From Arcuatula senhousia (lineage: Eukaryota; Mollusca; Bivalvia; Mytilida; Mytilidae), in assembly GCA_963971305.1 (NCBI GenBank), contig CAXARO010000209.1, positions 62,001 to 126,000 of the forward strand: a stretch of DNA of 64,000 nt. The letters are read 5' to 3'. Of the stretch, positions 10,980 to 21,134 are shown piece by piece (within the stretch, counting starts at the first letter, position 1; each line of letters opens with the position of its first letter). The translations under genes and the position numbers were made by a program. Under the pieces are notes generated by a model. That model made no database searches and was not told where the DNA came from. It worked only from the letters and a program-made list of their open reading frames with translations.

Positions 10980-11225
10980 TCACTGTGAATTGCGTTTTTT
11001 ATCAAAGTACTGAAAATACTGGTAGCCAGGATAATCTATAAATTTTAAAGATTGTACATATAAATGTATAATAGTAATGTACAGTAGTAATTCGGTATTG
11101 GAAAAGGAACTATATTGCAAGTATGTATTGATGTAACGAAGCAACACGAGCATCAGCTAGCTTTTCATTGGTCGGTTACTTAAAGGCTATCGAAGTTTTA
11201 GCCGTGGCTTACCGCTAAAGCAATC
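10980..11225 (-). repeat. Dispersed repeat S, copy 1 (inverted)
   Basis: Its reverse complement shares 'ttagccacggct', 'gtaactgaccaatca' and 'aacgcacaatatagtt'-like blocks in order with 39690-39930. Confidence 0.5.
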
Positions 11226-11814
11226 ATTCCGGCTAAAAAGAACATATTTCGATTGGTTGTCAATATAATTTGTTGTCATATCTTGACATATTGGAGTGCA
11301 AAATGGAGAAATGTCAGAATAGACATCTCTTGGTTTATTTAAGCTCTTGACTGAAAATTTGACAACGAACAAAGCTAGGTTAATCGTTTTTGAAATTATA
11401 ACAATTGAGCCAGTTTTATTGTATGAAAATAGTGTTGAGGAGAATTATCAAAAGAAGGCATGATATCATGCCTATTTTCCAGCACAACTGCCTTAAACGA
11501 TCAAATTATCCAAAATTAATTCGCTTAAGCAGTATCCATCTGCATTGCTCAGAAAATTATTCAAAGACGATTCTGTAGGCTTAGCCATGTCTTCAGAATG
11601 CTATAATATAGAAACCTTACTTAGATAGAAAGCACAAGCAAAAGAACAACAAAAAAGACAGAAGAAAACATGAAGACTGTTGAAAACAAGCTGAAAGACT
11701 TCAAAAATGACATATAAGGCAAGTAAAAAAAGCCAACAATTAACTGAATGTATAATCTAAAAAAATATGTTGACAATCTACTCCAAATGAAGAGAAAACG
11801 ATAGGAAATTTTCA
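11226..11814. other. No gene seen
   Basis: Only short unmotivated frames; no recognisable family. Confidence 0.4.
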
Positions 11815-12065
11815 AACGGGAGGGAGCGCAACTGTTGAAGCAAAGAAACACCAACGGGGCATTCCAGTCTCAAAAGTCCGATAGGGCCACAACAAAACCG
11901 GTAAACACGATCAAGAACAGCACAAGCACACAAAAAAGGCAAAAAAAACCCACAAAATAAACCAAACAGAAATCAACAACGCAAACTCAAGTCGTAACGA
12001 GAGTGACCTCAGGTGCTCCGGATGAGTGGTACCTATCTGCTATGATAGCACATCCGTCGCGCTGC
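11815..12065 (+). repeat. Family B repeat, copy 2
   Basis: Carries 'aaaagtccgatagggcc', 'ccggtaaacacgatcaagaa' and 'ctcaggtgctccggatgagt', the coding-like orientation of the 25411-25593 copy. Its frame is broken by substitutions and indels. Confidence 0.65.
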
Positions 12066-12479
12066 CACTTTCCAATACTATGTGTCAAATTCAGTGCAGG
12101 AAAAAAACAAAACCCTACATGTATGACAACCAACATCTGCACTCAGACAGAAATCCCATATTGTTGAAAATCTCAATAGATATACTAAACAGAAGGTTTC
12201 CCAATTTATTGTCTTATTTTTTTGAAACTCGGGTAAAGTCATGAGTTTTTTCGTTGTGAAATTTAAACTGTTTTTGATCTTTGTACTAACAATGGAGTTG
12301 GTTTTGGTTTCCCTCTTAGCCAATGTCATGAATGAAATGAAGGAGTGTACTATGTACTATGATATCATTTAGCGAGTGTCGTCGAAATTGGTATAGTCCA
12401 TTCATAATAACTGCATGAGAATGCAACATCAACTACAGTAAAATATTAGGTCCACCAAATAATGAAGATAATGAGATGT

Positions 12480-12660
12480 GGAATAAGTGTGCACGACACA
12501 ACCTACAATTCAAACGACAATTTAAAAAAATCACAATTGAAAACACCCAGCAGCCTTCAATGTGACAAGTTGTCTTTCAATTGGCCCTTCATTGAAAATA
12601 AACTACATATGATTCAAGCCCAATCCCTAAAGTGCAATGAAAGACCCTCTCCTTGACAAG
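12480..12660 (+). repeat. Repeat U, left part
   Basis: The order 'cgacacaacctacaattc', 'aaacacccagcag', 'caatccctaaagtgcaatga' matches 38860-39060. The right part of the same repeat resumes at 15050, after the family E insertion. Confidence 0.55.
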
Positions 12661-12666
12661 AAAAAA

Positions 12667-15030
12667 ACAAGAGGTTCCGAGGAGCCTGAATCGCTCACCT
12701 GGTCTTGGTGTCAACCCTATGAAGAACTTTGTAGAGCTAATAAGCTGAACGTTTAAGCAAGCAACAGCTTTTCTCTTTCAGCAATAGTTTTCAATGTGTT
12801 GGCCAAAAACGTGCAAAATGTTATTTTAAAGGCAATCTGAACACTTTGACCCTATAGAGACTTTTGTTAGGAGCTTAACCCATGAACTGAATTAACATTT
12901 AAGCAAGCAACCAGTCTTTTTTTATCTGCTATAGTTTTCATTTTACAAGCCAAAAACACAATTTTTGCCATTAAGGCCTGTAACCCCTATAAGGGGTCAT
13001 CTGACAACTTCGACCCTATGAAGACTTTTGTAGAGCTAAATGAGCTGAACATGTAAGCAAGCAACAGCTTTTCTCTATCTGCAATAGTTTTCATTCTATA
13101 GGCCAATAAAAAGCTTCGCCGAGCGCAGCATGATACGACCGCAACATGTCAAACACTGTACGTTTTAGGCCCAATATGGATAGTCAATTACTCTGGATAC
13201 ATGCAGCCCATGGTGGACTGACAAAGTTTTTAGACACATATGCAGCCTTTGGTGGACTATCCATCAACATTCAGAAGAAATTCAATTTGTTTTCAAAAGC
13301 AAACTAAAATAAATCAAAGTTACAAAAACATTACCCCTTTTGGCCCCAAATTAATGGTATCTTCTACCTTTCACTTTTGCTCCTTTTGGCCCTTAGCAGC
13401 AATTAGGGAAAGGGAAGTGTTGCAAAATTAACATTCAATTTTGTTCATTCACTATAAGAATGTATTTGCCCCCAAAACAAAATTGAAATCCAAAAAACCA
13501 AAAAAAAAGTTTCAATTTTGGCCCCTTTTGGCCCCTATTTTCAAAATGGGTGGGGGATAAAGCAAATAAAAAAAAATCAAAATCGGACCAGAAATTAAAA
13601 AGTTGAATTTTTGCTCCTTATGGACCCCTTATTTCTAAATGAAAAAAAGGGGACCCACCAAAATCAATCCCATTTATGGTATAATGGTAGTGCATATCAT
13701 TTTCAAATTTCATAACAGTTGACCAACCAGAACCAAAGTTATTGTGAGAACAAAAAAAAATATTTGAATTTTTTTCCCCGTTTGGACCCCTAATTTATAA
13801 TTGAATTAAGGGTGGACCCCCAAAATCAATCCCATTCATCCTTTTATGTTATGAAACATTGTTGTAATTTCACATTTGGTTAACCAGGACAAAAGTTATT
13901 GTGGGAACAAACAAAGAAGTAGCATTTTTGGCCCTTTTTTGGCCCCTAATTTACAAACAAAAAAGGGGGACCGCAAAATCAATCCCATCCATCCGTTTAT
14001 GGTAAGGAACATCATTGTAAAATTTCATAGCAATTGGATAACTAGAACTTAAGTTATTGTGGGAACACTAAAGTTAACAGACAACGCAGACGACGACGAC
14101 GACGACGACGACAGCATCATACCATTATACGTCCGCAATTTTTTTGCGGTCGTATAAAAACACTATTTTTCGCCTTTAAGGGATGTAACCCCTATTAGGG
14201 ATCATCTGACAAATTCAACCCTATGAAGACTTTTGTAGAGCTAAATGAGCTGAACATTTAAGCAAGAGACAGCTTTTCTGTATCTGCAATAGTTTTCATT
14301 CTGTAGTCCAAAAACACTATTTTTTACCTTAAAGGGGTTGTAACCTCTATAAAGGGTCATCTGACAACTTCGACCCTATGGAGACTTTTGTAGAGCTAAA
14401 TGAGCTGAACATTTGAGCAAGCAACAGCTTTTCTCTATCTGCAATAGTTTTCATTCTATAGGCCAAAAACACTATTTTTCGCCTTTAAGGGGCTGTAACC
14501 CCTATAAGGGGTCATCTGACAACTTCAACCCTATGGAGACTTTTGTAGAACTAAATGAGCTGAACATTTAAGCAAGCAACAGCTTTACTCTATCTGCAAT
14601 AGTTTTCGTTCTAAAAGCCAAAACCAGGAAAAAACGCTATTTTTCACCTTAAAGGGGCTGAAACCCCTATAAGGGATCATCTGACAACTTCGACCATATG
14701 GAGACTTTTGTAGAACTTTTGATGCTGAAGCTGTAGGGTGGCATCAGATTTCATCTATCTCTTATACTTTTAGATTTACAAGCCAAAAACAGTAGTCTGA
14801 CCCCCCTGGTCTATTTTAAGTAACGGTGGCCATGTTTTATCACGGATCAAAAATCGAAACACAAGTGTGGTGCAAGACACCATAAGGATCATTCATACCA
14901 AGTTTCATGAAGTTCTGTTCAGTACTTTTGGAGGAGAAGATTTTTGAAAATTGTTAACATACGACGACAGACGACAGACGGACGCCAAATGATGGCAAAA
15001 GCTCACATGGACCTTTGGTCCAGGTGAGCT
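12667..15030 (+). mobile_element. Family E hairpin-ended element with internal tandem array
   Basis: The left end reads 'ggagcctgaatcgctcacct'; the right end is a hairpin, agctcacatggacc-ttt-ggtccaggtgagct, at 15000-15030. Inside is a degenerate tandem array with a period of about 155-165 bp; phase marker 'gagacttttgtagagc' or close variants occur near 12722, 12859, 13022, 14227, 14381, 14536 and 14701. The stretch before the terminal hairpin is rich in 'gacgacagacgg'. Shorter relatives lie at 28183-29105 and 60632-61202. It has no coding capacity and splits repeat U. The mobilising enzyme is unknown; the final hairpin followed by CTAA superficially resembles Helitron ends, but the left end does not start with TC. 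Confidence 0.7.
13104..14157 (+). mobile_element. Family D element nested inside the family E array
   Basis: It interrupts an array unit between 'tataggcca' and 'aaaacactatttttcgcc', which are continuous in neighbouring units. The left end is taaaaagcttcgccgagcg followed by 'atgatacgaccgcaa'; the right end is the hairpin ttatacgtccgcaa-ttttt-ttgcggtcgtataa at 14116-14156, preceded by (GAC)n at 14090-14112. Three internal units of about 150 bp (near 13600, 13765 and 13920) share 'aaaatcaatcccat'. Fragments of the family are at 7600-7790, 16264-16335 and 45060-45415. Non-coding. Confidence 0.65.
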
Positions 15031-15049
15031 AAAAAACAATTAACATAAA

Positions 15050-15385
15050 TTCGACGAAATACAAACGTAAGCTTTCATAACATTTCCTGGCTAAGGACAG
15101 ACACATTTAAAATGTGGCGGGGTTGAACTAGTTTTTTTGGTGCCAACCTTCCCCATATTGATAATCAATTACAAAGCACAAACTAACACACAGTAAAAAT
15201 CAAATCGATAGAAGAGACAACCTGAGACAAAAGGACAACAAGAAATTAACTTGACGTAGAGATACTCTCTTGAGAACACGCGAAGTAAATGACAGCTAGC
15301 TAAGAAGCATCTATCGACTGGAGTAAAAAAACAGGTATGTCGATTTTAAATCCGACACAACACGTCAAACAATTAATGATTCGGT
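15050..15385 (+). repeat. Repeat U, right part
   Basis: 'ggctaaggacagacacattt' and 'aaaatgtggcgggg' match 39095-39140 and 'cagtaaaaatcaaa..gatagaagagacaacct' matches 43376-43570. Together with 12480-12660 it represents one repeat cut by the family E element. Confidence 0.55.
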
Positions 15386-15495
15386 GATGTATCGTCACAC
15401 AAAACCGACACACTTGACCGCTGTAATTCTCAAAAATGACATAAGTATAAAAAGACAATTAACATTTTCAAGTAAGTATCAAATATATATTTTTA

Positions 15496-16569
15496 CCAAG
15501 AAAGAGGCATACTAGAAAACGCGGGATGGACTCTTGGGATGGACTCATGGGATGGACCCAAAAATGGACTCATGGGATGGACCCAAAAATGGACTTAAAA
15601 ATGGACCCAAGAATGGACCCTATTTTTTATCTAATATATAAGCTTGAAAGTTATTGATATAATGTCTGGATCCAAGATAGCAACAATAACTGAGTACTAA
15701 TGGTATCAAAATTAGGTAAATGTGCGAATCTGCAATAGAAAATACATTGGTATACATGTACATTCGAAATTGTTTTAATTCTATCAAAGTTATATTCTTG
15801 TTTCTTTCTTTTCCTCCATTCTTCATGGCAAAGGTCAGATTCTAGTGTCATAAATGTTATGTAAATGAATTTTGTGACTTTTGAGGATGAAGATAAACAT
15901 GATTAAAGCAGCAATATCTGACCCTGTGCACCAATTTAGATAAATATGTTTTGAATTTAATTGATGCTGATGAAATGAAAACCTCTGATGTTTACGTTAG
16001 CCCTTCAAATCCTCTTTTGTGACAGTCTTTTCCAACAAACAAACAATTACACTAAATAAAGTTATACCAGCTGCACCAACATTCATTTTGTTTTTATATT
16101 TTATGTCTTTTTTTAACAGTTGATAGCATTTATAAATAATAAAGGATACTGTGTGTGTATATATTCATTTGTTTTATTGTTTTTATCTATCTGAAAGAAA
16201 CAAATAAATTTTTTAAAAGTATATAGACTCCAATAAATTAAAAAGAAGAAAATTAATAATGCAAGAGTTTTTATGCGGCCGCAAAACATTTGTGGTCGTA
16301 TAATGTTATAGCGATATCGTCGTCTGCGTCGTTTTCTTTTTTTTTTTTTTTTGGGGTGGGGGGGGGGGCATCCTGCGAGTCCAACCCATGAGTCCATTTT
16401 TTGAGTAAACTAGACAAAAGATAGGGTCCATTTTTAAGTCCATTTTTGGGTCCATTTTTTGAGTCCATTTTTGGGTCCATTTTTTGAGTCCATTTTTGGG
16501 TCCATCCCGTGAGTCCATAGGTCCATCCCTTGAGTCCATCCCGTGTTTTCTAGTATGCCCAAGAAAGAG
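15496..16569. mobile_element. Fold-back element with minisatellite TIRs and 11-bp target duplication
   Basis: Element 15507-16558. The left terminus GCATACTAGAAAAC(G/A)CGGG is answered by its reverse complement at 16540-16558. Both termini run into tandem ATGGACCCAAAAATGGACTC-type arrays (15520-15623 and, inverted, 16376-16558), so the terminal repeats are minisatellites of unequal length. Flanking direct repeats CCAAGAAAGAG at 15496-15506 and 16559-16569 are an exact 11-bp target duplication. The middle (15630-16370) shows no transposase; it holds a family D end near 16264-16335 and a T-tract followed by a G-tract near 16335-16368. Architecture resembles Drosophila Foldback or MULE-derived elements; the superfamily is inferred. 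Confidence 0.8.
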
Positions 16570-17748
16570 TGATGCTAAGTGCGATGAATGCTTTAGATGC
16601 TGGATGTGACCCTCTTTTTCAGCATGTATGGACACATTTATTAGTCCTTTTTTGCAACATGTCACTTATCATATCAAAGTTATATTCTTAATTACATGGA
16701 AAGGTGTTTGGAAGTATAAATGTCCCAGAGTTTGGCCGTGACATACATTTTTTACGGATAACCAGTTTATTAATCAGAGTTCTGAGTACTTAGATGTCAC
16801 ATAACAGCGTATACCATTCAGTTCCAAGTGGAAAATGAAATAAAGAGAAAATAGTATGATCTGTATTTGTAATGGAACTTTATAAATTCCGTTCATGTGA
16901 TCAACATTTGTTGCTTAAGACTAAAGACGAAACTAAACTTTACTGGTATAGATATCGTTATATTTACCAATAGATATTACAGTTTTAAAAGGTTTTAAAG
17001 TTTCTGAATTAAACAGGAAATCAATATAAAATACAGAAAACTGTAAACCATCGCTCAATATATTGACAAATCATCTACTAGTATTCAAAGAAGTTTTGTG
17101 TGTTGAATACAGTTGAGAAAACTAGTTAACGTTAAATGAAATACCTGAAAGTGACGAATACATTCCCACCCCACCGGATAGCCTATTACGCCAAGGAACG
17201 AAAGGTCTGATGGGAGATTTCTGATGGGAGATTTCTGGGCTAAACGCCTTATTATACATAGTCTTACTGATAAGTTAAACTTATTCATCAATAATTTTTT
17301 TAATGTTGTTGTTTTACTCAATATATATTTTGCTTTATCTATTCAAAAGTTTGGCTCAAGTGTTATGGACAACAAATGCTTTAAAAAGTTTTCAGTTGCT
17401 TAAATACTAACTAGTTACAATCACAAGGTCTTTTTACTTTCACTGCACATTAGGGATTTCCACTTTGCTCGAATTTGTTCACTTTTTGAGCTGTTTGGAA
17501 AAGGTACTTTTCGAACTTTTGGCTTTCGACCTTGGTATACACACTTTGTACTTGAAAAAATGTATGCATATCCACCAGTTTCAAAGACATCAACTTTCAT
17601 TCTCTGTGTATTGACCTATAAAAATCAATAAATAGAAAAAAATACATTTATCTTTTCATGCATTTTGTACACTTCTATAGAGAAAAAAACTTTCATTAGG
17701 TTCTAATCAATTTTCCAAAGATATTTTACAGAATAATGATAGTCATTA
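16570..17748. other. No gene seen
   Basis: AT-rich. The only local oddity is a 15-bp tandem doubling of 'tctgatgggagattt' at 17208-17237. Confidence 0.4.
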
Positions 17749-17810
17749 AAGCGCCTCTGATGAGTCTTGAATAGACGAAACGCGCGTCAGGCGTAGCAAA
17801 ATTTATTGTC
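17745..17810 (+). ncRNA. Hammerhead ribozyme, copy 1
   Basis: All core elements are present in order: stem I 5' strand GCGCCU (17751-17756), CUGAUGA (17757-17763), stem II GUC/GAC closing a UUGAAUA loop (17764-17776), GAAA (17777-17780), palindromic stem III C-G-C-G-C-G-U, then cleavage after C17788 in a GUC triplet, and stem I 3' strand AGGCGU (17789-17794), giving six pairs with the last G-U. Flanking UAAA and UUUA could extend stem I beyond an internal loop. The stem III loop is too short for a stable monomer, so dimeric cleavage is expected, as known for Penelope-associated hammerheads. Confidence 0.85.
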
Positions 17811-18103
17811 TGGAACTTTGTTGTCATTTGTATTTCGAACACACGTGAAGGTTAGCACTGCTGGTGGAGTTTAAATTCCCCGAGGTTAGCCCGCTCCGGC
17901 ACCAACACTTTTGAGTTGGAGAATACATCAAAGCTTTAAATTATCCGTCTAAATTTCAAAATTGTCTAAACCCTAAGGTTCTTCCTACCCCAGACATAGG
18001 TTGAATATCTTAGTAAGAATTTGGTTCCCCAGTTTGGTATTTTTTGGTTATACTGTTCTATGCTCTTCATATTCATACAGTGTTTGGCATTTTCAATATT
18101 TTT

Positions 18104-18169
18104 GGTAGAGCGCCTCTGATGAGTCTTGAATAGACGAAACACGCGTCAGGCGTAGTAAAATTTATTGTC
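18104..18169 (+). ncRNA. Hammerhead ribozyme, copy 2 (stem III change)
   Basis: Identical in the core to copy 1, with CUGAUGA at 18116-18122 and the cleavage site after C18147, but base 18141 is A instead of G, turning the stem III palindrome into ACACGCGU. This puts two mismatches into the dimeric stem III, so activity is probably reduced. Confidence 0.8.
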
Positions 18170-18462
18170 TGGAACTTTGTTGTCATTTGTATTTCGAACA
18201 CACGTGAAGGTTAGCACTGCTGGTGGAGTTTAAATTCCCCGAGGTTAGCCCGCTCCGGCACCAACACTTTTGAGTTGGAGAATACATTAAAGCTTTAAAT
18301 TATCCGTCTAAATTTCAAAATTGTCTAAACCCTAAGGTTCTTCCTACCCCAGACATAGGTTGAATATCTTAGTAAGAATTTGGTTCCCCAGTTTGGTATT
18401 TTTTGGTTATACTGTTCTATGCTCTTCATATTCATACAGTGTTTGGCATTTTCAATATTTTT

Positions 18463-18528
18463 GGTAGAGCGCCTCTGATGAGTCTTGAATAGACGAAACG
18501 CGCGTCAGGCGTAGCAAAATTTATTGTC
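18463..18528 (+). ncRNA. Hammerhead ribozyme, copy 3
   Basis: Same core as copy 1 without changes: GCGCCU 18469-18474, CUGAUGA 18475-18481, cleavage expected after C18506. With copy 1, and with copy 2 if active, it would release 359-nt RNA monomers from a + strand transcript. Confidence 0.85.
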
Positions 18529-18559
18529 TGGAACTTTGTTGTCATTTGTATTTATGTAT

Positions 18560-19574
18560 CACAATTTATCGTTTTATATGCTAAGGCGAAATAGCGATCT
18601 ATAATGTTCACAGACAGAACTTTGTCACGAGGCTTTACAAGAGAAAAATTAAGTTAATAGTCAGTTATGAAACCTTAAAAGAAAAAGGTAAAGGGTCTTT
18701 TAACAGTATATTTAACTTTAGTAGCAATCGGCAAAATGATAAATCATTTTTACAGCTTCTTTGGGCTAAGTTGTTATGCAGGAGTTTAAAACTTATCGAA
18801 CTATCTGTCTGTATTGCTAATTAGATTCCACAAACTTCGTAGTTAGGACATAATTCGTGACATTTTCAGAGAATCGTGACTTAAGAGTTCTTTTCATAAT
18901 AAACCAAATGCCAATTATCTTCTCGAACAGTCCAAAAAAGATGGAAATAGGCTGAAGAAAGGAAAATATTTCGTCGTACTTTATATTTATGATTTCAGAG
19001 CTAAATATTTTTTTTTTTCGAAGTTTTATCCGGCTTTTCACTAACTTTTCGGACTATATCATTTATAGGCTTCTTATTCGACCGAAATCTTTTTTTGAAG
19101 AAACATTTCGCACGCCTTGAAAATGGTGCATAAAATTACAATTTAAAGACATGTTCTTTACTGCTTAAAAACTTGGCTCTCTCGGTAAGCAAACCATTTG
19201 AAGTCTTTATCATAAAAGTTCTCATATATAATGCTTTTGGTATTTGGAACCTATACTGTCATCTAATCATATAAAAATAAAACATAAAATACAAAATGAT
19301 GCATCACTTAATAGGAAGGAACCCTTTGATATTTTTAAATAAACCTAATACCTTGTCGCTGTTGAAAATATATCATAAACTAGTCTATTTCTAAATTAAT
19401 AGTGTGACATTTCCTCAATATTTTGGCTTAGGGTTTCTTTTTCAGAATACTCCAATTATTGCTGTTCATTAAGAAAAACCCAGGTGCGGACATTGAACTA
19501 CCTATATATATATGTATGTTATATTTTGTATAATTTAATGGATGATTTTGAGCGCATTCATACTTTCCATATAT
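18560..19574. other. No gene seen
   Basis: AT-rich, with only short unsupported frames such as 18817-19041 (-). Confidence 0.4.
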
Positions 19575-21134
19575 TTAAGGCCCTGTCACACTATAACGTT
19601 TTAGCCAACGTGCGCCGACGTTTTAGAATATATTTCCAACACGCTGGTGTGCGTTGCGTAAGTTTTGCACACGTTATGAACACGCTACAAACACGTTAGC
19701 GAACGTTAGCGTGCGTTGGTGATCGCCGAGTGCGTCGCAAATTTTTCAACATGCTTAAAATTTCCGACGTTCGTCAACGTGTTAGAAATAAATTATTCGA
19801 ACGCTAGGCATAAGTTAGAAGGACGTTATACACACGCTGATGTACGCTATGTGGTCGTTGTGTGCACGTTGAAATGCGTTTGACGAACGCTGAGCTAAAT
19901 GGAAACTAACGTGTCTAGCGATAATGCTGCGCACGTCTAGCGTCAGTCTAACGACAAAGAAACCTATTCAACGTGTTTAAAACGTGTACAGAGCACACAG
20001 AGCGTCATTGTAACGACCGAGTAGCGTATCAACCCCAGAATTTTATAAGTTAGATTGAATTACAAGGGAGAAAGTCAATATCAATAGCTTCAAATACTAA
20101 TTCAAACTGGAAAAAAAATCTTTTTTACAAAAAACAATGAACAAAGCCAAAAAAATCTTGAATATAACAAAGATAACTTAGATGGTCTGGAATTGAAAGT
20201 AATTCTTGCAAATTATAATACAACGGTCGTGTTTTCGATGATTTTTTTTTTTTTTTTTTGGGGGGGGGGGGGGGGGGGTTAGAAAAATACTCAAATACAA
20301 CGAGTAACGACAGTCTAACTTCAATACTCATTTGAAATAATGTGTATTTTAAAAATTCAATAACATGAATAAGCACTCGAGTTTTTCTCTATTAAGGACA
20401 TCCGTCATGCTGTCTGCGATCATTAAGGATTAGTCGTCTTCTTACATGTATATACTCATTTGAGATTTTGAGAGTTTGTTAACAAGCGCATGCATTCCTC
20501 TCTGTATATTTTTGACATATCAAAATATAAAATCTACACTATATTTTATTCTTTTAGACTGAGTGCAAAAATCATCACTTTTGGTTAAAAAACAGCCTCG
20601 TTGAAGGCTGCTAGCGGTTGTCCATTGTGGTTTTTCTAAATTGCCGTTTAATTGTGGGCTGTGTCGCGTACACTTATTCGACATCTCTTTATTTTCTATT
20701 AGAATAATTATACATTCATATTATCAGAACGCTGAAAACCAATATTTTTATAACGAAACTAAATTTCTATAATTATTAATTAATCCAGCAATACATTTAA
20801 GCCAGATAATAGATATATTTGGGCTATTACGAAATGATACTAAAGAAATTAACAGAAATCCTAGGTCTCCCCACCAAGTTAGACTAACGCTATGAACGCG
20901 TTCTGCAGTCGTCACACATGCGCTAGGCAAACGTCAAGTACGCCGGACGAACGCTATAGATAAGTTTTGAATAAGTTTGTCGTGCGTTGCAGGTAGTTAG
21001 TCTGACGCTGTGTGGTCGTTAACTGAGATATTTTTTGAAACTTTTTACAGCGACTGCCAACGTGTTCCAGCGTTTTAGAACATTATTCAAACGTTCGGCA
21101 CACGTTGGCTAAAACGTTATAGTGTGACAGGGCC
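19575..21134. mobile_element. TIR element G, copy 1 (1.56 kb)
   Basis: The left end GGCCCTGTCACACTATAACG at 19579 is answered by a perfect inverted repeat of at least 34 bp ending at 21134. TTAA at 19575-19578 precedes it. The subterminal regions are dense in 'aacg' and 'cgttagc' motifs. Inside are a T18-G18 homopolymer block (20240-20278) and a repeat H copy (20585-20690). No transposase is visible, so it is non-autonomous. TTAA target sites are known for piggyBac and Kolobok elements. Confidence 0.75.

Larger units (their letters stand above)
17749..18555 (+). repeat. 359-bp tandem array with hammerhead ribozymes (family F)
   Basis: Two complete units and a partial third start with the same 'gcgcctctgatgag' at 17751, 18110 and 18469, an exact 359-base period both times, with very few differences between units. 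The array begins at the first ribozyme's stem I and stops about 50 bases after the third ribozyme's cleavage site. Relatives are inverted at 25204-25660 and degenerate at 57770-57985. Each unit also holds 'ctgctggtggagtttaaatt' and 'cccgctccggcaccaacact'. No ORF. The layout fits a Penelope-like element terminal repeat or a retrozyme-type satellite. Confidence 0.85.

Noticed and set aside
16113..16665. Minus-strand frames rich in MDPKMD-type repeats
   Set aside because: They are translations of the minisatellite terminal repeat of the fold-back element.
17751..18555. CRISPR-like array or plain satellite
   Set aside because: Units are 359 bp, contiguous and without spacers; the ribozyme core explains the conserved segment.
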